Positions 16,564 through 24,835 of a DNA stretch of 64,000 bases are shown piece by piece. Both the position numbers and the translations under genes were made by a program. The DNA lies in assembly GCA_965242915.1 (NCBI GenBank), contig CBDETN010000023.1, positions 139,678-203,677 on the forward strand. The letters run 5' to 3'. The notes under the pieces are model-generated. The model was not told the DNA's origin. It saw nothing but the letters and a program-made list of their open reading frames with translations, and did no database searches. Origin of the DNA: CAJXII01 sp965242915. Its GTDB lineage: Bacteria; Campylobacterota; Campylobacteria; Campylobacterales; Arcobacteraceae. How positions within the stretch are numbered: position 1 is the first letter of the stretch; every line of letters begins with the position of its first letter.

Positions 16564-17387
16564 CAGATTTCCTCTAACCCTGTGATTATAATTTGGTATT
16601 CATATTTATTTATATCTATGCTATTATTAATATCTGTTGCAAATGTTATATTTGTATTTTTACCAATAGAATTATTTATCTGCTCTATTATGTCATCAAC
16701 CCCATGCATAGTTATATTTTCATTAACTATTAGTTTTATATATACCTCTTTAGCATTAGCAAGATGAATTTTAGATTTTTTTAATTTTTCAGCTATATCT
16801 TCTGAATTACCATTAAATTCTATAGAACAATTTTTATAATTAACAGTACGATGATTATTTATATTTTTAGTTATAATATTTTCAGAATCTCCTAAATTAG
16901 CCAATAAATATTCCATTCTTTTTAAATCTATATTATGAGTATTTAAATCATCTATTTTAACTTCATATTGAAATATTGGTTTTATATCAAATATAATATT
17001 GTCTATATAAAAAATCTTTTCCCATGTTAAACGGCTATCATCGTATAAGCTATGTAATAGCAAACAATGATGTTGCTTTGTTAATTCTGCATTGCCATAT
17101 ATACTTGCTACATTGTGATTATCACCATCATTTATATAGTTTTTTTTATTTCTTGTAAAATCACCTTTGTAACATTCATATAGTGTATGAACTATTTTAT
17201 CATTATTATAAAAATCAATTTCTACTTCAAGTTCCCACTCATTTATTTTATTTATTTTTTTAGATAATTTTTTTAGAATTTGTCTATATTCTTTTTTTAC
17301 TAATTTATCAATTTTTTGTTCTATTTTTACAAGTTGTTGATTTAGTTTATATATTTTTTTAACATCTTTATTTGTAAGTTGTTGCAT
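16563..17387 (-). CDS. hypothetical protein with coiled coil and FtsZ-C-like tail
   Basis: The N-terminal ~55 residues form a Lys-rich coiled coil (LNQQLVKIEQKIDKLVKKEY). A middle part has HNVASIYGNAELTKQHHCLL (about 90-110). The last ~70 residues (AEKLKKSKIHLANAKEVYIK, then ENITMHGVDDIIEQI, then ITFATDINNSIDINKYEYQI and ITGLEE) follow the order of the FtsZ C-terminal domain: helix, strand, 'T-x-x-x-V-x-x-x-I' helix, 'I-x-F-x-x' strand, 'V-x-x-I-x-T-G' strand. The tubulin GTPase signature GGGTGTG is absent. The domain similarity is my reading by eye. AGGAAG lies before the ATG. It is coupled to the 123-aa gene downstream. Confidence 0.6.
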   Translation of the reverse strand: MQQLTNKDVKKIYKLNQQLVKIEQKIDKLVKKEYRQILKKLSKKINKINEWELEVEIDFYNNDKIVHTLYECYKGDFTRNKKNYINDGDNHNVASIYGNAELTKQHHCLLLHSLYDDSRLTWEKIFYIDNIIFDIKPIFQYEVKIDDLNTHNIDLKRMEYLLANLGDSENIITKNINNHRTVNYKNCSIEFNGNSEDIAEKLKKSKIHLANAKEVYIKLIVNENITMHGVDDIIEQINNSIGKNTNITFATDINNSIDINKYEYQIIITGLEEI

Positions 17388-17536
17388 TTTACTTCCTTTG
17401 TATTATAAAGAAAGTATATCAATAGTAAATTACAAAGTTATGTTATATTATTTGAGTATATATTTATTTATTATATTTTTCTTCAACTGTTTTTGAAGAT
17501 AATTTTTTTTTAATATAATTTTTAAACACCTAAAAA

Positions 17537-17840
17537 TTATTCTTCACTTATATGCAAATACATTATTTCTGTTGGAAATTCAGCAATTATTATATATTCA
17601 GCATCTCCTGTAAATACTTTTAAAGGAAATAATACAGATTCATCTTCAAAGAAGTCAGATTTAATCCAATACTTGTCATCTTTTTTAGTTATAACTATAT
17701 CAAAATTACCAATATCTATATTGTTATTTTTTGATTCTAAAGTAAATTTAATCGTTTGCTTATCAGGAGACAATATTAAACTATCTTCTATTTGAATACA
17801 ATCATAGTGTTCATCTTTATTTTTTAAATATATATCTCAT
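17537..17840 (-). pseudogene. hypothetical ~100-aa protein, frameshifted at poly-A
   Basis: A TTG-started frame (from 17773) gives 78 residues, mostly beta (DIVITKKDDKYWIKSDFF). The same frame is open further upstream and codes plausible protein (KNKDEHYDCIQIEDSLIL) without a start codon. An ATG at 17838-17840 (MRYIFK) lies in the neighbouring frame. Losing one base from a six-A run (plus-strand T6 at 17820-17825) would join them into one ~100-aa protein. So this is a frameshift, a sequencing error, or a switchable run. Family unknown; it sits in the nuclease/WYL gene set. Confidence 0.55.
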
Positions 17841-17865
17841 AGAGTAATATTTTATTTTTTCTATT

Positions 17866-19095
17866 TTAAATATTATTTGTATCTTTTCCTATTTTTAAGG
17901 CATTATACATATTTTCTATACTTTCAATAATTTCTTCTATTATATTCTCAGTTACCGTATTTAGATTTTCTTTATCAAATAATTTAAATATATTTGGAGT
18001 ATCTAATAAATCATTGAAATTTAGCATTTCTTTATAATTATCGTAATATATGTTGTCATTTTTTTCACAAATAATACCTAACGACTTTGTTATATTATTA
18101 AATTTAATATTATTTTTTAATGAACCAATTTCATAGAATATATAATCATTAACCCATATACAGTAATATATATCTTTGTTTTCATCTAAATAATGAGTAT
18201 AGCCATAATCCTTATTACTTTTATTTTCTTTGTAATATTTTGCAACAGCTTCTTCAATATTTTTCTCTGTATTATTTGATTCATAATTAAATTTAAAGTT
18301 ATTATTATCTAATTTTTCTTTTAAATTTTTCCAAAAAGATAATTGTAATTGAATTTTTGTTTCTTTTAACGCTTCTTTTTCTGTTTTAAGAAATATTTCT
18401 AAATTATTATCGTTTGACAGAATATTTATCATTTCCATTATTTCACCTTTTGAATTTGATTGATTTGTTATTATTTTTACTAAATTTAAATATTGAACTA
18501 AAGCTTCTCTAATTATAGTACTTGTAGAACATTCTTTTATACATTTATTAATCCATTGTATTATATGATTATTAAATGATATTAATTCATAATTATGTTC
18601 TTTTAATTTATTTTGATCATCTTTTATTAAGCTATAATCAGATGGTTTTTTACCATCTAATGTTAAATAGTACAACTTTATATTTTGATTTTCTTTTAAT
18701 CTATTATTTAATTCTTGATAATAATCATACATTTGGTGTTGTTGATCTTTTGCATCTATTTTCATTTCAATACCAATTTGGTATTTAGAAGTTTCAATAG
18801 TAAAATCTATTCTTCTATTTTCAAGTGTTAAATCTTCTTGAGCAGCTTTGATATTTTTAATATTACCATAGTCTTCTATTTTTAAAACTTCTGTCAAAAA
18901 TAATTCTAAAAATATACTTCCTTTACCATGCAAACCACTTTTATTTAAAAGTTCATATATAAAGTTTGAATGTGTTTTAACTTCTTTTCTTTCCATATTT
19001 AATATCGAGAATATATTAAACTTTGTGCCATTTATTTTTTCAATTTCTTTATATTTATAAATTACTAATTTTAGTTGATTAATTAAATTGTTCAT
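17866..19095 (-). CDS. PD-(D/E)XK nuclease family protein
   Basis: A 409-aa protein of the PDDEXK_4 type (PF14281-like). The N-terminal third contains THSNFIYELLNK and the nuclease core RRIDFTIETSKYQIGIEMKI (about residues 93-112). Its Asp and the E-x-K pair form the metal-dependent catalytic site. QQHQMYDYYQEL just after is the family's conserved Gln/Tyr segment. The C-terminal ~200 residues are an unassigned helical domain. Such stand-alone nucleases are common in defence islands. It lies directly downstream of the WYL regulator on the same strand (52-bp gap), so co-regulation is likely. DNA substrate unknown. Confidence 0.8.
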   Translation of the reverse strand: MNNLINQLKLVIYKYKEIEKINGTKFNIFSILNMERKEVKTHSNFIYELLNKSGLHGKGSIFLELFLTEVLKIEDYGNIKNIKAAQEDLTLENRRIDFTIETSKYQIGIEMKIDAKDQQHQMYDYYQELNNRLKENQNIKLYYLTLDGKKPSDYSLIKDDQNKLKEHNYELISFNNHIIQWINKCIKECSTSTIIREALVQYLNLVKIITNQSNSKGEIMEMINILSNDNNLEIFLKTEKEALKETKIQLQLSFWKNLKEKLDNNNFKFNYESNNTEKNIEEAVAKYYKENKSNKDYGYTHYLDENKDIYYCIWVNDYIFYEIGSLKNNIKFNNITKSLGIICEKNDNIYYDNYKEMLNFNDLLDTPNIFKLFDKENLNTVTENIIEEIIESIENMYNALKIGKDTNNI

Positions 19096-19147
19096 AAAAT
19101 ACTATCCCTTTAAATTTGATTAATTGTATCACAATAAAACAACAAAA

Positions 19148-20071
19148 CTATGTAACTTGTTCCATATACTCATCTAGATTCTCCTTTATAAAGCCACTCA
19201 ATTCATCAGGACTAATCACAACTATATAAGGCATATATTTTTGTATAGTAGGTATTATTTCCATATAACTTGTAATATATGTTTCTATATCACAACTACC
19301 ATTCTCGTAAGTTTTTAAAACTCTTTGAGTATTATTTATAGGTTTTCTTATAAAATATTTTGATACCTCTTGATGTAAAAATAATTCAATTACAAAAGGT
19401 TTAATATGTGGTTTAAAATAAGCATTTATAGCATTATCAAAACTTTCAATTATATCATCATCAAATTCAAATTTAGTATCTAATACCTTAATATTACTTA
19501 TACTATTTAGATGATATTTTCGTACCTCTTTATATTCTAAATCATAATTTATCAGATACCAAAAGTTTTCAAGATTTAATATCTTTAATGGTTGTAGTTT
19601 CCTTTGCTTATCATTATAAATACACTCTATCTCATTTTTAGTTTTAATAGCATTTTTGATTTGTATAATTTCATCTTTTTTATCTTCAAAACATTCCATA
19701 GATATATCTGTATATATATTATGTTTTAAACTATCTTCAAACTTTTCAAACAAAGCATTTGTTTTTATAGCAAAATCATCATCACTATATTTATCTTTAC
19801 TTTTAGCTTTTAGTATAGATATTATGCCTAATTCATCAGCACTCAAAAATGTTTTATATAAAAAATTTGTTTTTGATAAATAACACTTTTCACTAAAATC
19901 ATAATATATTGTATCATCATTAAATAATGGCAAAATATATTCTGTAAAATCTAATTGTATTTTTCTTGTTGTAGTTTCAAATTGCTTAGCTAGTTTAATA
20001 GTGGATAGTTTATCGCCATTTGAGAGTTTAGTTAAAATATATGATAATCTTTCTGGTCTGTTATTTTTCAT
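19148..20071 (-). CDS. WYL-domain transcriptional regulator
   Basis: The N-terminal helix-turn-helix (ERLSYILTKLSNGDKLSTIK then LAKQFETTTRKIQLDF, residues ~5-45) belongs to the HTH_11/DeoR-like class. A WYL domain (about residues 140-215) follows, with FWYLINYD as the WYL core and the Arg-rich segment KYHLNSIS, then a WCX-like C-terminal extension. WYL proteins sense nucleic-acid-type ligands and are frequent repressors of phage-defence operons (for example BrxR and CapW). The gene is divergent from the 322-aa gene; the 74-bp gap between them is the natural place for its operator. Confidence 0.85.
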   Translation of the reverse strand: MKNNRPERLSYILTKLSNGDKLSTIKLAKQFETTTRKIQLDFTEYILPLFNDDTIYYDFSEKCYLSKTNFLYKTFLSADELGIISILKAKSKDKYSDDDFAIKTNALFEKFEDSLKHNIYTDISMECFEDKKDEIIQIKNAIKTKNEIECIYNDKQRKLQPLKILNLENFWYLINYDLEYKEVRKYHLNSISNIKVLDTKFEFDDDIIESFDNAINAYFKPHIKPFVIELFLHQEVSKYFIRKPINNTQRVLKTYENGSCDIETYITSYMEIIPTIQKYMPYIVVISPDELSGFIKENLDEYMEQVT

Positions 20072-20145
20072 TATTTTGTACCTTATATAAAATGTATTGT
20101 ACTAAAACTAATATTAGATATAATAATTTAAAATAAGGAGTTGTT

Positions 20146-21114
20146 TTGCAAGAGTTAAAAGATGAACTAAATAAAATATTCAATACGCAAAGTTTTGATA
20201 AAATAAAAATTAATGAAACTCTTGATATAAAAATAGATGACACTCTAAACTTTCAAAACTTCCAATCAAATAATGATTTATCAAAAAAATTAAATAAACT
20301 AAAAAAATTTGAAACCATATATTGTAAATCAGAAAATAAAAATATACTTCCAAAACTAACTATCACAATACAAATACTTCAAGATGCAAAATATGCAATA
20401 GAGATATTAAACTCAATAGATAAAAATAATAAAAAACTAGCATACTATGAAAGTAATAAAAATGCTTCTCTTGAAGATTTAGAACAAATATTTAAAAGTA
20501 AACTAACAGCAATAGATGAAAATGAACTTATAAGCCAATCATCAATAAAAGAAGTTGAATTTAAAATGATAATAACAAGTTTAAAAAAAGACAATCCTAC
20601 TTTATATCACTACTACCAATTAGTATCAAATCTATTTAATCCAAATGCTGATATGTTAGAAGATGATGAACTTGATGGATATGAAATATTAAATAAATTA
20701 GAAAATTTCTTCGGCATTGGTCATGCAACACAATCACATATATTAAAAAGTGTTGCTATACAACTATATGAATTATATAAAAATGATAATACAAATTTTA
20801 CAGAACTTACAAATTTAATAGGTGAAATTATTGATATACATTTTGAAACAGATAGAAACTATCAAAATTTTAAAAACTTCAATCAACAAAAACCATATTT
20901 AAAGAATGTAGTAGGTAAATTTATAGTATTTGATATAAATGATAATAAAAATGATGAACAACAAATTATCATAACTGATTTTTTTGAAAATATTTTAATA
21001 AAAGATATGCCAGAGTTAAATAATGATTTTATGAAGCAAATACTATTATCATATCTCCAGAACCCAGTAAAATTCTATCTTGATATGACAAACCTGAAAT
21101 ATTTCGGTTTCTAA
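20146..21114 (+). CDS. hypothetical protein, 322 aa, divergent from WYL gene
   Basis: No family is recognised. The start is TTG, supported by AAGGAG 5 bp upstream. The protein is soluble, mainly helical and very Asn/Lys/Asp-rich, with a central segment LENFFGIGHATQSHILKSVA (about residues 185-204) that is the least repetitive and probably the functional core. A C-terminal segment (FIVFDINDNKNDEQQIIITD) looks like beta strands. Its head-to-head arrangement with the WYL regulator suggests it is a regulated effector or partner. Confidence 0.6.
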   Translation: MQELKDELNKIFNTQSFDKIKINETLDIKIDDTLNFQNFQSNNDLSKKLNKLKKFETIYCKSENKNILPKLTITIQILQDAKYAIEILNSIDKNNKKLAYYESNKNASLEDLEQIFKSKLTAIDENELISQSSIKEVEFKMIITSLKKDNPTLYHYYQLVSNLFNPNADMLEDDELDGYEILNKLENFFGIGHATQSHILKSVAIQLYELYKNDNTNFTELTNLIGEIIDIHFETDRNYQNFKNFNQQKPYLKNVVGKFIVFDINDNKNDEQQIIITDFFENILIKDMPELNNDFMKQILLSYLQNPVKFYLDMTNLKYFGF

Positions 21115-21244
21115 CCGACAAATTTTAAAACTATCTCTTTTATTCCGATAAATAAATCTTCACAAAAAGAAACAATTCTCTTAAACTTTCACTATCAATA
21201 TTGAAAAACACAAAGATAACTAGTCATCCCTAAAAGGATAAGTT

Positions 21245-21505
21245 ATGCTAACTCTAAAAGCAAAATTATTTGGTATATATCGTTCAAACGATTTTACTAA
21301 CAAAGAAACAGGTGAAGTACAAAAAGGTAAAACTAAATTACAACTTCTAACAAATAGAAAAATGAAAGATGGAAGCGATAAACAAGAATTACTTGATATA
21401 TCAATACCACCAGAAAAAGAAACTTTATATAAATCTAAAGTAGGTCAAGAAGTATCAGTAGATGTAGGATTGATAGCTAAAAACTATACATTTTACGGAA
21501 TCTAA
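21245..21505 (+). CDS. small OB-fold-like protein, possible ssDNA-binding
   Basis: An 86-aa, strand-rich, basic protein opening MLTLKAKLFGIYRSNDF, then KGKTKLQLLTNRKMKDGS and a C-terminal VGQEVSVDVGLIAKNYTFYG. The alternation of short strands fits a small OB fold, as in helix-destabilising proteins of filamentous phages and related replicons, but the identity is inferred. AAAGGAT precedes the ATG. The next gene looks like a replication-initiator fragment, which fits a phage-like replication module. Confidence 0.5.
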   Translation: MLTLKAKLFGIYRSNDFTNKETGEVQKGKTKLQLLTNRKMKDGSDKQELLDISIPPEKETLYKSKVGQEVSVDVGLIAKNYTFYGI

Positions 21506-21660
21506 AAAAGGTTGCTGATAGCACTTGCAAAAAATCAAAAGCCAACGGATGTTGCTTTTATTTTTTCAAGGGATAGAAGCTTATGATTTAGGGGTATATA
21601 GTAATACCCCTTACTTAACATCACACGACGAAAGTCTTGATTTATTAAAAAGGTTAAATT

Positions 21661-21981
21661 ATGAATGATATTAAAATATTAAGTGGCATTGATTCACTTT
21701 ACTATTTTGTACAATCAAATGAAAATTATAGTGACCTATTTTATGATATTGAAGACCAACTTGAAACGATACAAGGAAAATTTAAAAAGTTAGATATAGA
21801 GTTTGAAAATAGTGATATAAATATTACTATTGAAGATACAACTTTAACTTATCTTGGATATGCTGAGGGCTTTCATTGGTTTAAGGATTTAAATAACTTC
21901 TTTAAAATAGGATTTAAAGACAATATAGAAAATTCACAAACATTCTTCCACCCATTTCACTTTTTACCTTCCACTTTTTGA
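21661..21981 (+). pseudogene. replication-initiator-like N-terminal fragment
   Basis: 106 residues: ILSGIDSLYYFVQSNENYSD, a helical stretch, then LTYLGYAEGFHWFKDLNNFF and IGFKD. I associate this pattern with N-termini of filamentous-phage/plasmid replication initiation factors in Campylobacterota, which are around 300 aa or more. Here the frame ends abruptly (FHFLPSTF) in sequence that then leads into an integrase tail, so a deletion probably joined the two. The family call is from memory and uncertain. Confidence 0.45.
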
Positions 21982-22077
21982 AGGTTTGTGAAATGATTTT
22001 GGAAAATTGATTGGCGAAACAATTTAATTTCTAAACAAGCTGATAAACTAAACTTCAATCTACAAATTGGAGAAAAA

Positions 22078-22254
22078 ATGAAAGGGATCAGTATGTTAAA
22101 TAACAATGAAGATTTGCTTTGGGTATCTTCAATGTTAGGACATACAACAGCTAGTATAACTTTAAATAAGTATTCAAAGTTTATTAGAAACAAAAGTATT
22201 AAAAGAGCTACATTTTTAGAAGAATGGCACAAAACCGACACAGTAGCTGTGTAA
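22078..22254 (+). pseudogene. tyrosine recombinase, C-terminal fragment
   Basis: The frame reads SMLNNNEDLLWVSSMLGHTT, then ASITLNKYSKFI. It contains the LGH box (Leu-Gly-His, second catalytic histidine region) and the nucleophile Tyr (NKYSKF) of phage-type integrases, then a normal C-terminal helix and stop. The N-terminal two-thirds, including the first catalytic Arg, is absent. It ends 23 bp before the right island repeat, as expected for an island's own integrase. Confidence 0.75.
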
Positions 22255-22276
22255 ACTCAATAGATAAAGGATTGAG

Positions 22277-22292
22277 TGTTAATATTTCATTA
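22277..22292. repeat. right island repeat (putative attR)
   Basis: TGTTAATATTTCATTA, identical to 14801-14816. It lies between the integrase stump and the promoter region of the Spy-like gene. Confidence 0.55.
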
Positions 22293-22363
22293 AACTTTAA
22301 TTTAATAACTGTTAATCCTTCTATATTATACTTTCAGTATCAAAAATATAAAAGGAGTTCAAA

Positions 22364-22855
22364 ATGAACAAGAAAATAATTTTAAGTTTAGGTGCAGCGG
22401 CACTTTTAGCATCGTCTTTATTTGCATATGGTCCACAAGGTAGTATGAAGCAAGGTTGTTATCAAGGAACTGTTCAAAATAAAATGATGATGAAACAAGG
22501 TAATCTCTACAAAAAAGATGGTAGAATGATGAAGATGGTTATGATGCTTGATTTAACTGATAAGCAAAGAGTTCAGATTCAGGGTATTGTTGCAGATAGT
22601 AGAAAGAATATGCCTAATCCTCATGATGCATTTACTCAAAGTACATTTGATAAAGAGATGTTTATTAAGTTAGCAAAACAAAAGAAATACGGTGTAATTG
22701 AGCGTAAAGCAGATTTAGTGGAAAAGATTTATAAAGTACTTAATTCTTCTCAAAAGCAAGATTTAAAAACAATACTTAATATGAAAGATATGAAGCAAAA
22801 AAGAATGATGACAAAGGGAGATTGTAATGGTAAAAATTGCAATGGTAGAAGATGA
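22364..22855 (+). CDS. Spy/CpxP-like periplasmic protein
   Basis: An N-terminal signal peptide (residues 1-21, LGAAALLASSLFA-YG) exports a Met/Lys-rich helical protein of about 140 residues. The core, MLDLTDKQRVQIQGIVADSR, resembles the LTxxQ region of the Spy/CpxP/ZraP group, ATP-independent periplasmic chaperones or stress sensors. The C-terminus GDCNGKNCNGRR has two Cys that could bind metal. AAAGGAG precedes the ATG. It overlaps the response-regulator gene by 29 bp, matching the known pairing of CpxP-like proteins with an envelope-stress two-component system. Confidence 0.7.
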   Translation: MNKKIILSLGAAALLASSLFAYGPQGSMKQGCYQGTVQNKMMMKQGNLYKKDGRMMKMVMMLDLTDKQRVQIQGIVADSRKNMPNPHDAFTQSTFDKEMFIKLAKQKKYGVIERKADLVEKIYKVLNSSQKQDLKTILNMKDMKQKRMMTKGDCNGKNCNGRR

Positions 22856-23507
22856 TACTGAGTTAGCGGAAGTTTTAACCCAGTACTTAGCAAAATTTAA
22901 CATTATAGTAACAAACTATGAAGACCCGTTTATAGCCTTAAGTGCTATAGGATTGAATGAGTATGATTTAATAATATTAGATCTTACTCTTCCCGGTCTT
23001 GATGGTTTAGAAGTTTGTAAAGAGTTAGTAGCTAAATATAAAATGCCGATTATTATTTCCAGTGCAAGAAGTGATATTACTGATAAAGTAGCCGCTCTTG
23101 AGCTAGGCGCTGATGACTACTTGCCAAAGCCTTATGATCCTAGAGAACTTGAAGTTAGAATTAAAACAATTTTGCGAAGATATAATAAAGAGATACAATC
23201 CTCGACAAAAACCCAAAAACAAGAGATATTTATTTTAGATGAAGAAAAAAAAGAGATAACAAAAAATGGCACTTTTATAAAATTTACCCCCGCTGAGTAT
23301 CAAATAATGGCTTTAATGTGTCAAAGAAAAGGTTTCATAGTATCAAGATATGATATTTTAGATAATGGAGATTTTTTAAACAGTGATGAAGAGGGTGGCA
23401 GTATTGCTGTGATTATTAATAGGATTAGAGCAAAGATTGAAGATGACCCTAAAAAACCAAAGTATTTTCTCACAATAAGAGGTATGGGGTATAAATTAGT
23501 AGAATGA
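22827..23507 (+). CDS. OmpR-family response regulator
   Basis: A 226-aa two-domain regulator. The receiver domain has the acidic pair E8/D9, phospho-acceptor D52 in IILDLTLPGLDG, and K101 in DYLPKPYD. A winged-helix DNA-binding domain (residues ~130-226) ends RGMGYKLVE, the standard OmpR-class finish. Its start lies 29 bp inside the Spy-like gene and its stop overlaps the sensor kinase start by 4 bp (ATGA), so the three genes are one unit. It should be phosphorylated by that kinase and probably controls envelope or acid stress genes. Confidence 0.93.
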   Translation: MVKIAMVEDDTELAEVLTQYLAKFNIIVTNYEDPFIALSAIGLNEYDLIILDLTLPGLDGLEVCKELVAKYKMPIIISSARSDITDKVAALELGADDYLPKPYDPRELEVRIKTILRRYNKEIQSSTKTQKQEIFILDEEKKEITKNGTFIKFTPAEYQIMALMCQRKGFIVSRYDILDNGDFLNSDEEGGSIAVIINRIRAKIEDDPKKPKYFLTIRGMGYKLVE

Positions 23508-24727
23508 ACAGAAATTCAATATTTTTTACAATAACAATAACTTTTATAATATCTATTATTTTAATAATGGTAAGTTTTACTGTACTTTATAACAGCAGTA
23601 TGCAAAGAGAAAATAACTTCATTAATAAAAGAAGTATGGATGTTTCTAAAATGGTGTTAAGAGAGTGTATGCATAACGGCTTATCAAAAGAGTTAGAAGA
23701 ACATCTATCACAAATAAACTTTTCTATTAAAACTAAACCAATAGAGCAAAATAAAATATTACAAGATAAAAACTTAATATTGAAATGGACCAAAAAGAAC
23801 AGAAGAGTGGTTATGCAGTATTTAAAACTTGGTGATAAACATTTAGTATATATTCGTACTCCAAGACATAATATGATATTAATAGATAATTACAAGACAA
23901 TAAATTATCAAAATAGAATTTTAGCCATATTCTTAGTGATATTATTTGCGTTTATTATTTTATATACTATTACAATAAAAAAGTTAAAACCTCTAAAAAC
24001 TTTAAAAGATAAAGTAAAAAATTTAGCAGACGAAGAGTTTGATTTAGATTGTGCCACTACAAAAAATGATGAGATATCTCAACTTGCAAATGAATTTGAC
24101 AAATCTGCTAAAAAATTAAAAATGATAAAAGAATCAAGAAATGTTTTTATCCGAAATATTATGCATGAGCTTAAAACCCCTATTACCAAAGGAAAGTTTT
24201 TAACACAACTTCCGCAAACAAGTGAAAATACTGATAAAATGCAAAAAGTTTTTTATAGACTTGAATCATTGATTAGTGAGTTTGCTTCTGTTGAAGAGTT
24301 AATAAGCAGTAAAAAAACATTAGATAAAAAAGAGTATTATTTGGCAGATGTGATTGATAATGCAATTGATATTTTAATGTGCGATAAGGATGAGGTGATT
24401 GAAGAATTTAATAATATAAAAATAAATATTGATTTTAAACTTTTTTCTATTGCAATTAAGAATTTACTTGATAATGGTATAAAACATTCAACCAATAAAC
24501 AAGTTATAATCAAAACAGAAGATGCAAAAATTATATTTGAAAATTTAGGTAATAAATTAAAATATCCTCTTGAGAATTATTTTGAACCATTTTTTAAAGG
24601 TGATGATATAAAATCAAATCAGAGTTTTGGATTGGGACTTTATATTATAAAACATATTTTAGATGCAAATAATTATAAACTTATATATGAATATAAAGAT
24701 GGAATAAATAGATTTATATTATATTAG
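23504..24727 (+). CDS. sensor histidine kinase
   Basis: A 407-aa membrane kinase. TM1 spans about residues 8-28, a ~100-residue periplasmic loop follows, and TM2 about 140-158. A HAMP-like linker (LKPLKTLKDKVKNLADEEFD) leads to the HisKA box with the phospho-acceptor His in RNIMHELKTPI (about residue 221). The ATPase domain has an N box (LLDNGIKHS) and a G2-type box (GLGLYIIKH). The architecture resembles ArsS/CpxA-type epsilonproteobacterial kinases. Coupled to the upstream regulator by ATGA. The signal is unknown; the Spy-like protein may feed back on it. Confidence 0.9.
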   Translation: MNRNSIFFTITITFIISIILIMVSFTVLYNSSMQRENNFINKRSMDVSKMVLRECMHNGLSKELEEHLSQINFSIKTKPIEQNKILQDKNLILKWTKKNRRVVMQYLKLGDKHLVYIRTPRHNMILIDNYKTINYQNRILAIFLVILFAFIILYTITIKKLKPLKTLKDKVKNLADEEFDLDCATTKNDEISQLANEFDKSAKKLKMIKESRNVFIRNIMHELKTPITKGKFLTQLPQTSENTDKMQKVFYRLESLISEFASVEELISSKKTLDKKEYYLADVIDNAIDILMCDKDEVIEEFNNIKINIDFKLFSIAIKNLLDNGIKHSTNKQVIIKTEDAKIIFENLGNKLKYPLENYFEPFFKGDDIKSNQSFGLGLYIIKHILDANNYKLIYEYKDGINRFILY

Positions 24728-24777
24728 CACTCAAACTATTATATTGCCAATTTAAGTAAAAATTAAACAACTACTGC

Positions 24778-24813
24778 TATAATCTTTTAGCACTTCTTAT
24801 GATAGAGTGCCAA
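24778..24813 (+). promoter_or_regulatory. promoter -10 and CIRCE operator of the hrcA operon
   Basis: TATAAT at 24778-24783 is followed at 24787-24813 by TTAGCACTT, nine bases, GAGTGCCAA. This is the CIRCE inverted repeat (consensus TTAGCACTC-N9-GAGTGCTAA) with one change per arm. HrcA bound here would cover the start of transcription, giving autoregulation of hrcA-grpE-dnaK. Confidence 0.9.
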
Positions 24814-24835
24814 ATTAAATAAAAAATGGTAAAAG

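Larger units (their letters stand above)
14801..22292. mobile_element. putative integrated accessory island, ~7.5 kb
   Basis: The segment is bounded by the 16-bp direct repeat TGTTAATATTTCATTA. The C-terminal part of a tyrosine recombinase ends 23 bp inside the right repeat, the usual place for an integrase next to its attachment site. Everything between is accessory: J-domain pseudogene, unknown genes, nuclease, WYL regulator and phage-type replication remnants. Outside are an unknown operon on the left and a chromosomal two-component system on the right. The integrase is a stump, so the island is probably fixed. Confidence 0.6.

Noticed and set aside
16563..17387. A true FtsZ paralogue
   Set aside because: The tubulin GTPase domain and its GGGTGTG loop are absent; only C-terminal similarity is suggested.
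24724..24734. TTAGCACTC after the kinase stop as a second CIRCE
   Set aside because: Only one arm is present; no inverted partner at the right distance.
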